DNA of 64,000 bases, taken from assembly GCF_003945345.1 (NCBI RefSeq), contig NZ_AP019308.1, positions 6,746,001-6,810,000 on the forward strand, given 5' to 3'. This document shows positions 16,632 to 24,552 of this stretch, piece after piece. The stretch comes from Paenibacillus baekrokdamisoli. Lineage in GTDB: Bacteria > Bacillota > Bacilli > Paenibacillales > Paenibacillaceae. How positions within the stretch are numbered: position 1 is the first letter of the stretch; every line of letters starts with the position of its first letter. A program made the translations under genes and the position numbers. The notes under the pieces are model-generated. The model was given only the letters and a program-made list of their open reading frames with translations. It was not told the origin of the DNA and ran no database searches.

Positions 16632-18028
16632 TGGGGGGTCAAGAGAGGTTTTCACCAGCAGCTTATTCAACCAAGCTGTGGGCGGAAGAAGCAGGGCAGC
16701 CTGACCAGCTTGATGAGAGTGAAAGGGAAGCAGAGGTTCTGCGGGATTTTGGACGGCTTGCAGAGGATATTCGCACCTATCTAGTGCTGCCGCGCGGAGA
16801 CACGGAAGAGGAGAAAAGGCAATACAACGAGAGTCTGAATCGCGCTGTGCTTGGTTATGCAGAGGAGCGGGAGCAGTTATTGGCTGTTATTGCGGATCGT
16901 CTCCTTCGTCAGCGTATCCATGAGCTGCCGGATTATAAGCATCCCTACGCATCGCTCGCTGAAGCATTATTCGCAGAAGTAATTGGACTGAATGTGCTGG
17001 AGCTTGTGCTGCAGCATAGAGAAGGGCTTGAAGAAATACAGGTTGTAGGAACGCGGATATTTGAAGTGCGGGATGGCTGTAGTCGGCCCTCGGAGTATTC
17101 CTTTGAATCCTTACGTGAAGTGGAACGGATTCAACAGAATCTAGTGCTCTACAACAATGACCGCATTAATCCACGGAAGAAATGGGCAGAGGTTATGCTC
17201 CGTGATGGAACTCGGGTGACGATGACGGGGTTTGGGTTTACGGCACAGCCGACATTGACTCTGCGTTTCTATACGGTTCGGCGGTTCCATCTCCATGCGC
17301 TTAGTGAACCGGAGTATGGAACAATGAGTGAGCGGCTTAGGGAGATGCTGCTTGCTGTACTGCAAGCGAGGTTCAATATAGTCGTTATCGGACCGACGAA
17401 TTCAGGTAAGACGCACCTGATCAAGGCGCTAATCGGTGAACTGCCAGACGAGGAACGGATCGTAACGATAGAGAGCCGACATGAGTTGATGCTTTGTCGT
17501 GACTTCCCTAATAAGAACATTATTGAATATGAGACCGATGAAGAAGACCCGCTCCATCGATCTGTGCAGGCATTCAAGCTCGCTCTTCGACAATCACCCC
17601 AGAGAATTATCCATGCCGAAATTCGTGACGAGGATGCCAATATCTATGTGCGTGCTTGCACGCGGGGTCACTCCGGCAGTATGACGACGCTGCATGCGAA
17701 TACACTTGAGGATGTGCCTGAAGCGATATCGGATATGTGTATGCTGGATGGCCGTGGGATGAATCCGGTGAGGCTGACCAAGAGAATCGCAGAACAGGTG
17801 ACACAGATTGGAATTGAAATGCGATCTGATGCAGGCAGGAGACGAGTGGTTAGGCTAGCGGAGATCGGCTGGTCTGGAGGTGAGGTTACAGTGGTGGATT
17901 GGGCTGTTTATGACGTAAAGACGGAGGAGTGGATTTACCCTTCAGAGCCATCTAAAGCTGCCGCTGTCAAATTAAACCTCGCAGGTATCGATCTAACTAG
18001 CTGTTCGTTAAGTGGCACTTTGATGTGA
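16631..18028 (+). CDS. tadA: TadA/CpaF-type secretion ATPase
   Basis: Hexameric motor ATPase that would power assembly of the Tad-like fibre. The N-terminal domain (1-230) is helical and acidic. The C-terminal RecA domain has Walker A GPTNSGKT at about 254-261, an acidic box IVTIESRHELML, and the CpaF-typical region AEIRDEDANIYVRACTRGHSG leading to TTLHAN (His box). 465 residues is normal for the family. The start ATG overlaps the previous TAA (TAATG). Confidence 0.92.
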   Translation: MGGQERFSPAAYSTKLWAEEAGQPDQLDESEREAEVLRDFGRLAEDIRTYLVLPRGDTEEEKRQYNESLNRAVLGYAEEREQLLAVIADRLLRQRIHELPDYKHPYASLAEALFAEVIGLNVLELVLQHREGLEEIQVVGTRIFEVRDGCSRPSEYSFESLREVERIQQNLVLYNNDRINPRKKWAEVMLRDGTRVTMTGFGFTAQPTLTLRFYTVRRFHLHALSEPEYGTMSERLREMLLAVLQARFNIVVIGPTNSGKTHLIKALIGELPDEERIVTIESRHELMLCRDFPNKNIIEYETDEEDPLHRSVQAFKLALRQSPQRIIHAEIRDEDANIYVRACTRGHSGSMTTLHANTLEDVPEAISDMCMLDGRGMNPVRLTKRIAEQVTQIGIEMRSDAGRRRVVRLAEIGWSGGEVTVVDWAVYDVKTEEWIYPSEPSKAAAVKLNLAGIDLTSCSLSGTLM

Positions 18029-18046
18029 GAAAAGGGGGGACGAATC

Positions 18047-18982
18047 GTGGTGAAGCTTGCGTTAGTCGCTGTTGGCATCACGTTATTCATTACGTTGTTC
18101 ATTGCCTTCAGGCAGCTCCTACAGATTGGGATAGTCAGACAGCAGTATGTCAGCCGACTTCATTCCTGGCAGAATGACCGTTTGCAGCATCGATTCACCA
18201 GGTTCCTCATGCGGTTTGATCGATTGTACCGGCATTTATCCGAGCTGCTCGAAGCGCTGCGTGTGCCCTTTGGTCCAGGTGTTATTGTTAGTTCAAGCTT
18301 ATTGTTATTCCTTTCAGGTATATCACTAGGTGCATTATTATTTCAGAGTGTAAAAGGGACACTATTGCTTGGTGGAGTACTCGGAGCACTTCCCTATACG
18401 CTGCTAAGAGTAGTGCTGGTACAAGGTCAAATGAGGACGCGTATTGATTTTTTGCCAGCTGTTGAGCTGTTCTATCAATGCTGCTTAGTTAGCGGAGGGA
18501 AGCAAATACGAACAGCTCTTCAGAGAACGGTTGAAGAGAAGCGCCTGCTCGGCCCGATGCAGGCTGTATTCGAACAGCTGTATCGTAATATTTCCGTTCG
18601 TGCTGATGATGAGGCAAGCTTACGAATATTTTCGGCATCGCTCGGACATGTATGGGCAGATTATTTTGTCAATATTGTTCGCGCTGGCTTGGCTGAGGGG
18701 CATCCGATTGCAGCTAATTTGAAGGACTTGATTACCGATATGCGTAAATCTCGCAGAGCGAATCAACAGGAGCGTAACAAGCTGCTTGAAATTAGACTAG
18801 CTAACTTCTCGCCGATACTCTTTCTCGCGCTTTTTGTAGGCATCAATTTTCACTATAACCCTCAGAATTCTTATTTGTATTATATTATCGACCCAGGTGG
18901 TCGTGATTTACTGCTTAATGCCGTTGTACTGATCTTTTGTTCCTTTGTGATGGGGTTATGGCTGTCTCGTAAGAAGATGTAA
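18047..18982 (+). CDS. tadB: TadB-like type II secretion F-domain membrane protein
   Basis: 311 residues with membrane segments near the N-terminus (4-22), two in the middle (about 80-125) and two at the C-terminus (about 255-308), flanking the cytoplasmic helical T2SSF domain. This is the platform protein of Tad machines and the partner of the ATPase and of TadC. GTG start behind AAAGGGGGG. A 52-nt gap with no terminator separates it from the next gene. Confidence 0.82.
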   Translation: MVKLALVAVGITLFITLFIAFRQLLQIGIVRQQYVSRLHSWQNDRLQHRFTRFLMRFDRLYRHLSELLEALRVPFGPGVIVSSSLLLFLSGISLGALLFQSVKGTLLLGGVLGALPYTLLRVVLVQGQMRTRIDFLPAVELFYQCCLVSGGKQIRTALQRTVEEKRLLGPMQAVFEQLYRNISVRADDEASLRIFSASLGHVWADYFVNIVRAGLAEGHPIAANLKDLITDMRKSRRANQQERNKLLEIRLANFSPILFLALFVGINFHYNPQNSYLYYIIDPGGRDLLLNAVVLIFCSFVMGLWLSRKKM

Positions 18983-19073
18983 ATGTAATTGAAGGCATGA
19001 TTGAGGAATCAGTAATTACATTCTTAATAAGTGTGTGAAGCCGCAGGCGGCACATCTGAAAGCGAGTGGGAAT

Positions 19074-19964
19074 ATGACGCAGTCGGTTGGGGTTGTTGTA
19101 ATGTGGGCAGCTCTTGTGGGTCAGTATGTACTAGGTTTCTTGTTTGTTGGTTCTCTACTGCGCATGCTGTCTGTGAAACGACCGCGGTTTGCTCATCTAG
19201 CCGCCTTCCGTTGGCAGCATAAGCATGTGCCGGATAAATGGCTGAGCTTTGTTCGAATTAGCCGAATAGATCCGGGCTTTAAGGAACGTGAGCGTCTGCT
19301 AGCTGGTTGTGGGTATATCGGCGATGCAGCCATTTATGTGCTTGCTAGACGACTATTTTTAGCTGGAGTTCCGCTCTGGGTCATTCTTATTTACAGTCTA
19401 TCTCAGCTGCCGCTCCGTTTGTTTCCCAGCTATGCACCACCACTACTGCTTGCAGTAGTCATACTGCTGCTGCTGTGGGATCAGCCTTGGCTGGAGGCTT
19501 TCCGTAGAACTCGTTCAGAGCGGATGACCAAAGAAATTTTCATCGTTAGTAATCAACTGCTTTATTTAGCGGGTTCTTCTCTTCATGTTCATACGAAGCT
19601 TATGCGCTGTTTACCTTTTACCCGAACCATGCGCAGTGATTTTCAAATGCTGCTGGGTGAATGGTATCACGATGCAGAAGGTGCACTGCGGCGCTTCAAG
19701 CTTCGGCTCGGTACGGAAGAAGGGCTTAGTTTTGTGGAAACGATCGATTCGCTTCGACTGCATGAGAGCGAGCATTACTATGATCTTCTTCGAGAGAGAA
19801 TTAATGATTACAAAGAGAAGCTGGAGCTGGCTAAGGATAGCCGTAAAGAATCAACCTCTTATGTGTTATTCGTGCTTGCGGGTATTCCGATTCTGTATAC
19901 GTTCCAAATCTTCATTTACCCTTGGGTGCGAGAAGGACAGAAGCTGTTCAGTTCTTTGAATTGA
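19074..19964 (+). CDS. tadC: TadC-like type II secretion F-domain membrane protein
   Basis: 296 residues from ATG 19074, chosen because GAGTGGGA precedes it; the longer GTG 19035 start lacks a ribosome-binding site. Membrane segments lie at about 8-30, 90-135 and 262-285. A central cytoplasmic T2SSF-like region contains LLYLAGSSLHVHTKLMRCL and EEGLSFVETID. It pairs with the preceding TadB-like protein, as in other Tad loci. Confidence 0.78.
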   Translation: MTQSVGVVVMWAALVGQYVLGFLFVGSLLRMLSVKRPRFAHLAAFRWQHKHVPDKWLSFVRISRIDPGFKERERLLAGCGYIGDAAIYVLARRLFLAGVPLWVILIYSLSQLPLRLFPSYAPPLLLAVVILLLLWDQPWLEAFRRTRSERMTKEIFIVSNQLLYLAGSSLHVHTKLMRCLPFTRTMRSDFQMLLGEWYHDAEGALRRFKLRLGTEEGLSFVETIDSLRLHESEHYYDLLRERINDYKEKLELAKDSRKESTSYVLFVLAGIPILYTFQIFIYPWVREGQKLFSSLN

Positions 19965-20031
19965 TTTTGAATTGATTTTGGATGGAGGACTAGAAGGATA
20001 GCGCCTATAAATATTTGGAGGAGGTGAGAGA

Positions 20032-20181
20032 ATGCGAAATATCTTAATTACTGTCATGATGCTGGTTGTGGTTGTAGTGTTGTTTAATGCCATCATCTCA
20101 AAGGATACAACAGGAACAAAAGCACAGATCGAAACACAGGGTAATTCTGCAAACACGAAAATCAGTATATTGACTCCATAG
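20032..20181 (+). CDS. Tiny single-membrane-segment peptide 1 of the tad operon
   Basis: 49 residues behind a very strong ribosome-binding site (GGAGGAGGTGAG). One N-terminal hydrophobic segment (about 4-22) and a polar tail containing GTKAQIETQG. It resembles the second tiny protein downstream (shared GTKAQ after the membrane segment). Position in a Tad operon suggests a pilin-like subunit or an assembly partner, but the canonical Flp motif is absent. I do not recognise the family. Confidence 0.65.
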   Translation: MRNILITVMMLVVVVVLFNAIISKDTTGTKAQIETQGNSANTKISILTP

Positions 20182-20305
20182 CTTGTAAGAAGGATATTGG
20201 TAAGCTTCACTAATAAACGGCGTTTGCTTCCAGGTGAGTCTCTAGCTCGCAATAAGAATAGGTACATGTAAGTTCAACTAATAACTCTTTAAAAGGTGGG
20301 AGCGG

Positions 20306-20452
20306 ATGCGGGCTTTGTTAATGTCATTACTGCTTATCATTATGGTCGTACTTATCTACACGAATGTGACCGGTGGTGAGCAAGGAACGAAGGCGCAGCT
20401 TAAGCAATCTGGCCAGCATATGAGTGATAACATCCGGAGGATGAGCCCGTGA
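20306..20452 (+). CDS. Tiny single-membrane-segment peptide 2 of the tad operon
   Basis: 48 residues from ATG 20306, preceded by AAAAGGTGGGAG. The hydrophobic N-terminus (MRALLMSLLLIIMVVLIYT) is followed by TGGEQGTKAQLKQSG and a short basic tail. It appears paralogous to the first tiny protein. The stop overlaps the next start (GTGA). Presence of two copies in a row argues for a structural or stoichiometric role. Confidence 0.68.
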   Translation: MRALLMSLLLIIMVVLIYTNVTGGEQGTKAQLKQSGQHMSDNIRRMSP

Positions 20453-20874
20453 AGAGTATTCTCGTCTTTATTTTGTTTGCGGCGATGATGTGCTGGTTCA
20501 TGTTCTCTCCAATCTATAAGCATGTGCTTATCGTTCGACAGGCGGTTCTTCAGCAGGAGGTGGATTATTTGCTGGAGGTCGGAGCCAATGGTGATCATGG
20601 TTATATCGATAGCGCCATGATCGAGCAGTCCAAATTAAGACTGGCCCAAATTGGTCTACAGCCGGGGTCCATTAACTATGAGGTACAGGCTGCGAATGGG
20701 ATGAGTGCCATTAGCTCTGTTGTGCCACTCCCTCGGGGAGTTGGCCTGTCACTTACGGTTAGTTATCCCGTTGATGGCTTGTATGCAATCGACCAATTAA
20801 TCGGGATTGCGCCTCCTCCACCTAATGCTCGCCTTCGGGCAACGGGAATGAAAATGAGTGAATACGTTCCTTAA
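20449..20874 (+). CDS. Pseudopilin-like membrane-anchored protein of the tad operon
   Basis: 141 residues: an N-terminal membrane helix (about 3-20), a charged helix (RQAVLQQEVDYLLEVGANG), then a small beta domain with a proline run (IAPPPPNARL). It resembles minor pilin-like proteins of Firmicutes Tad loci in architecture only; the family is not named here. GTG start coupled to the upstream stop. The end overlaps the frame upstream of the next gene. Confidence 0.62.
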   Translation: MKSILVFILFAAMMCWFMFSPIYKHVLIVRQAVLQQEVDYLLEVGANGDHGYIDSAMIEQSKLRLAQIGLQPGSINYEVQAANGMSAISSVVPLPRGVGLSLTVSYPVDGLYAIDQLIGIAPPPPNARLRATGMKMSEYVP

Positions 20875-20899
20875 AGAGTCGGAAAGAGGGGGGGAGGCC

Positions 20900-21385
20900 G
20901 TGTATAAGCTGGTTCTGATCTTGTTAATGATGGTGATCTGGATGTTTATGCATGCGCTGCAGACGGATGAGGAAATGGCGGTTACCGCTTTGTTCCAAGG
21001 AAAGCATGCGGTTAACCGTGCAGCTCATGCTGCTGCGCAGCAGGTAGATCGAACTGCATTGGCAGATGGCAGATTTCATATTAATGAAACTGCGGCCTTC
21101 TTAGAAGCTAATCGATATTTGCAAGCCAATCTTCAGCTTGATGAGAACGGGAAACAGCTGCCAGGTGCCTATTTGCGGGAGAAGGTGGAGGTTCTCGTCT
21201 TTGAAGTTATCAATGATGACCGTTCTTTCCCGTTTACATACCGCAATAGCGTTTATGATTACGAAGTGACCTTGAAGCGACCTGGCGTTATTGTAATCGC
21301 GCATGTCATATATCCACGTGTCTTTACCGTGATTGATCCTATTGAATGGATGATTAAAGGAACAGCTGAGCTCGTAGTAAGTTGA
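20900..21385 (+). CDS. TadE-like pseudopilin, last gene of the tad operon
   Basis: 161 residues from GTG 20900, which has GGGGGGGAGG just upstream; the frame is open further upstream without a good start. An N-terminal membrane segment (3-20) is followed by an AVNRAAHAAAQQVD helix, typical of TadE/pilin-like stalks, and a small C-terminal domain. The last 18 codons and the stop lie within a 134-bp sequence repeated at 23127-23260. A terminator hairpin overlaps the 3' end. Confidence 0.65.
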   Translation: MYKLVLILLMMVIWMFMHALQTDEEMAVTALFQGKHAVNRAAHAAAQQVDRTALADGRFHINETAAFLEANRYLQANLQLDENGKQLPGAYLREKVEVLVFEVINDDRSFPFTYRNSVYDYEVTLKRPGVIVIAHVIYPRVFTVIDPIEWMIKGTAELVVS

Positions 21386-21464
21386 CGAGCATGCTGTTCT
21401 TTTGTTGTTATGGGAGCATAGGTGCTAAAGCTAGGAGCGGAGCTAACCAAGATACAAGGTTTAT
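21331..21464 (+). repeat. 134-bp direct repeat, copy 1
   Basis: Aligns without gaps to 23127-23260 with six mismatches. It holds the end of the last tad gene, its terminator and the first codons of the M24 peptidase gene. In this copy those codons (GTG start at 21422) run into a TAG at 21464. Confidence 0.95.
21361..21403 (+). terminator. Terminator of the tad operon (repeat copy 1)
   Basis: AACAGC...GCTCGT pairs with ACGAGC...GCTGTT, followed by CTTTT. The 5' arm lies inside the coding sequence. An identical structure is at 23157-23199. Confidence 0.75.
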
Positions 21465-21660
21465 AGTAGCCATGCTTCCACTCTTCTTCAACCTTGAATG
21501 TCGGGATATAATTGTAGGAGAAATGTGTTCTCTGCCGAATATTAAATAGCTTAATATATATATTCTCAAATAATAAAGATCCGCATGCTGCGTAACAAGA
21601 AAGCCGCAATATTGTAGAAGTCGTGCTAGTCTTGCCTTTATTTCATTTATGTTACAACCG

Positions 21661-22416
21661 TCACGAATGATCCACGTCGGGCTCTGCCACGTTCTTATTC
21701 GCCACAGTCTTGGCTGCGAACAACGGTGAAAAAGGAAGATACAACAGGAGGAACATTATAAGCGCGACGGCCTCCAGCGAAAGAATATAGAACGGATATG
21801 GTCCAAGCAAGTCCAGCAGCGAGGCTGTATCGGGCTTGCGTGCAAGGAACATGTAATTACCACCGGTAACCGTATTAATGTACACCACCGGAACAGCGAT
21901 CGCATTCAGCCATGCAAAGGCAGTGAAGGCGGAACGGAACGTCGGTTTGAATCCTTCCACCCAGACCATATAGAGCACACTTATAATAATAACTCCGTGA
22001 GCGATGAAAAATTCAAGAAAGCGGTAATGGGGGAATCCAAACCCAAGCACTGGAGTGGCTAGTGCCTGAAGGGCGCCGCCCAGTCCTGTAAAATAAACGA
22101 TTCGAAATAAAAAGCGGCTGCGGAATAATAGCATGAATACGGAGAGATATAAAGAAATGCTGCACAGCTCTAAAGGAAGTGTTGTCGCTGAGTGGAATAC
22201 GCCCTGCTGGATATACCAAAGGTTCAGTGAAAGCTCACACAATACGAGTACAGCAGCAAGACCGTAACGCATGGCTTTACTGCCTGTAGTTCTAAATGAT
22301 TTTCGAAACAGGTAGAGTAAAACCATTAGCAGGAGAAGGAATACTAAAACACCTATATGTGCCTCAGAATAGGCAATAAATGGTTTTGCATGACGTGCAT
22401 CAAACCAGCCTGACAT
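21661..22416 (-). CDS. TIGR02206-family (YwaF-like) membrane protein
   Basis: 251 residues with seven or so predicted membrane segments. Family landmarks: LPLELCSISLY, LGFGFPHYRFLEFFIAHG, INTVTGGNYMFLARKPD, LLGPYPFYILSLE. The function is unknown. ATG start at 22416 with AGGGGGG upstream on the minus strand. It is the only gene in this neighbourhood facing left, and it lies entirely within the segment bounded by the 134-bp direct repeats. This suggests it arrived with that insertion. Confidence 0.85.
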   Translation of the reverse strand: MSGWFDARHAKPFIAYSEAHIGVLVFLLLLMVLLYLFRKSFRTTGSKAMRYGLAAVLVLCELSLNLWYIQQGVFHSATTLPLELCSISLYLSVFMLLFRSRFLFRIVYFTGLGGALQALATPVLGFGFPHYRFLEFFIAHGVIIISVLYMVWVEGFKPTFRSAFTAFAWLNAIAVPVVYINTVTGGNYMFLARKPDTASLLDLLGPYPFYILSLEAVALIMFLLLYLPFSPLFAAKTVANKNVAEPDVDHS

Positions 22417-22637
22417 AGAAAGCCCCCCTGAGATCTATTATTTGTGAGTTTAACATACTTTCCCATAGGTCTACATCTTCAAGTAATGGTATCATTTCGG
22501 GCTAGTCAATTTTATCAAAGGAATGAAGCCGCTGCTCCATTCCTGAAGCCACCAAAATATAATAGAATAAGGAGATTACTACACAATATTATTACAAACA
22601 ATTACTGTAAAAAGAGTATAAGAAGAGGGGGATAGCG

Positions 22638-22865
22638 ATGTCGAAAATAAAGGTTTGGCAAAAAGAATTGTTGTGCCATGTATGCGGAGGAAGCGATTGG
22701 TCTCATACAATGGTAAGAATTGAAGTGGGCAATATACGTATTGGCGAAGAAGTAAGAGGACAATCCCGATATCTCTTTAGTTGTAATTATTGTGGACTCG
22801 AACAACTATTTGGTAAGATTTACGATTGGGACATAGAAGAGCAAAATATTGAAATAATTGATTAG
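22638..22865 (+). CDS. Small zinc-ribbon protein
   Basis: 75 residues with two CxxC pairs (LCHVCGGS and SCNYCGLE), spaced as in a zinc ribbon, then an acidic tail. The ribosome-binding site AGAGGGGG lies 7 nt before ATG, and a terminator follows. No specific family is recognised. It is also inside the repeat-flanked segment. Confidence 0.75.
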   Translation: MSKIKVWQKELLCHVCGGSDWSHTMVRIEVGNIRIGEEVRGQSRYLFSCNYCGLEQLFGKIYDWDIEEQNIEIID

Positions 22866-22878
22866 TATATTAGATTTG

Positions 22879-22912
22879 ACCACATGTGAGTAATACTCCA
22901 TGTGGTTTTTTT
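22879..22912 (+). terminator. Intrinsic terminator after the zinc-ribbon gene
   Basis: CCACATG/CATGTGG stem followed by seven Ts. Confidence 0.85.
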
Positions 22913-22967
22913 CAATAGATCCGAAATTCTAAAGTTACTTCTCCTACGCAGCTTAAAAGCTCAAGAA

Positions 22968-22993
22968 CCTATTCCTGGTACCTATTCCTGGTA
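22968..22993 (+). repeat. Perfect 13-bp tandem duplication
   Basis: CCTATTCCTGGTA occurs twice in direct succession in the intergenic region before repeat copy 2. Nothing else was found in 22913-23126. Confidence 0.9.
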
Positions 22994-23126
22994 TACTGCT
23001 TTTTGGAGAGATGATTCTTAGTTTTGATCTAGATTTGATTCAATATGTTCTCGACATGGAAAAAGTTAACCTAAAACCACTTTTCTCGTTCCGGAGTCTT
23101 ACTAATATTCTCTTTATATTGGGCAT

Positions 23127-23260
23127 GATTGACCCTATTGAATGGATGATTAAAGGAACAGCTGAGCTCGTAGTAAGTTGACGAGCATGCTGTTCTTTTG
23201 TTGTAATGGGAGCATAGATGCTAAAGCTAGGAGCGAAGCTAACCATGATACAAAGTTTAT
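23127..23260 (+). repeat. 134-bp direct repeat, copy 2
   Basis: Second copy, 1796 bp downstream of the first. It carries a decapitated relic of the tad gene end (codons for IDPIEWMIKGTAELVVS plus TGA), the same terminator (23157-23199) and the intact start of the M24 peptidase gene. Confidence 0.95.
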
Positions 23261-24552
23261 TGCAGCCAGATGAAATAAAGGCAAGAGTAGAACGACTTCA
23301 GAAATTCATGCTTCAGGAAGATATTGCGGCTTTTCTTGTAACGCAGCATGTGGATCTTTATTATTTGACAGGTTCCATGCAGGCAGGATTTGCATTTGTT
23401 CCTGCTGTAGGTGACTCGACCTTTTACGTTCGTCGCAGCCTGGCACGTGCAAGGCAGGAATCTTGTTTAAAGGTAGAGCCGATGCCATCGCTTCGTGTGT
23501 TCCGATCTCAGCTTGAGAAGGATTATCCGGGTTTATTTGCTTCGGAGACTCCAATACGAATCGCTACAGAGATGGATGTGCTGCCGGCACAGACCTATTG
23601 GAAGCTGGCAGAGGTCATCGCAGACAATGGCCATGAAAACAACAACATCACTACCAACAGCAGTACCATTAATAACATCAAGACTAGTGGCACTATTGCT
23701 GGTAACACCAGCTCCCCTGCAAGCTGCTCACTAGTAGATGGTTCCTCCCTTATTCGCCGTGTGCGAATGATCAAATCCGCATGGGAGATCGGACGAATTG
23801 AAGCGGCTGCCGCTGTAGTAGCAGAAGCACTTGAAGCCGCAGCGCACGTCCTGAAGGAAGGCATCACGGAGCTTGAGCTCATGGCCCGTATTGAATATGA
23901 GATTCGAATTCGAGGCCATATCGGAGTGATGCGAACACGCAGCTATAATATGGAAGTTCTCACGGGTATGTTAGGATCGGGTGAAGCGGCTGCTATACCA
24001 AGTGCATTCGATGGGCCAGCTGGTGGCCGTGGACTTGGTCCGGCGGCACCGCAGAGCGTCAGCCGAAAGCCCATTCTTAGAGGAGAACCGATCCTTATCG
24101 ATATTGGCTGCTGTATCGATGGCTATGTCATTGATCAGACACGCACAGCAGTCATCGGTAGTTTACCGGATGATCTTGCTTCTGCTTATGCCTATACCGA
24201 AGCCATCATTCGGGAGTCCGAGCAACTTATGCGTCCTGGTACAGCATGCGACGCATTATATGCAGCAGCACTGAAGCATGTGGACAAGGTTGGTTTAGCA
24301 GAGCATTTTATGGGATTCGGTACGGATCAGGTTAAATTTCTTGGTCATGGTATTGGATTGGAGGTAGATGAGTGGCCTGTACTAGCGAGAAGCTTCAAGG
24401 ATCCCCTTGAACCTGGAATGGTTCTGGCTATAGAGCCCAAATTCACCTTCCCAGGTAGGGGAGTCGTCGGCATAGAGAATACTTATCTTATTACAGATAA
24501 GGGATTTCGAGCACTTACTCAATCGCCTGAAGGACTCATTATCATCCCTTAA
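23218..24552 (+). CDS. M24-family metallopeptidase (Xaa-Pro dipeptidase/aminopeptidase type)
   Basis: The N-terminal creatinase-like domain (1-150) is followed by the pita-bread catalytic domain. Metal-ligand motifs: ILIDIGCCIDGYVIDQTR (two Asp), FLGHGIGLEVDE (His), LAIEPKFTF (Glu) and GIENTYLIT (Glu). Between the domains lies an unusual Asn/Thr/Ser/Ile-rich insert of about 35 residues (around 141-175). The start is ATG 23218 behind GGGAGC; ATG 23245 is the alternative. Its first 14 codons lie in the 134-bp repeat. The stop overlaps that of aroA (convergent, TTAA). Confidence 0.9.
   Translation: MLKLGAKLTMIQSLLQPDEIKARVERLQKFMLQEDIAAFLVTQHVDLYYLTGSMQAGFAFVPAVGDSTFYVRRSLARARQESCLKVEPMPSLRVFRSQLEKDYPGLFASETPIRIATEMDVLPAQTYWKLAEVIADNGHENNNITTNSSTINNIKTSGTIAGNTSSPASCSLVDGSSLIRRVRMIKSAWEIGRIEAAAAVVAEALEAAAHVLKEGITELELMARIEYEIRIRGHIGVMRTRSYNMEVLTGMLGSGEAAAIPSAFDGPAGGRGLGPAAPQSVSRKPILRGEPILIDIGCCIDGYVIDQTRTAVIGSLPDDLASAYAYTEAIIRESEQLMRPGTACDALYAAALKHVDKVGLAEHFMGFGTDQVKFLGHGIGLEVDEWPVLARSFKDPLEPGMVLAIEPKFTFPGRGVVGIENTYLITDKGFRALTQSPEGLIIIP

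Noticed and set aside
21331..23260. Insertion sequence or transposon as the source of the repeat-flanked segment
   Set aside because: No transposase, integrase or terminal inverted repeats were seen, and a 134-bp duplication is far too long for a transposition target site.
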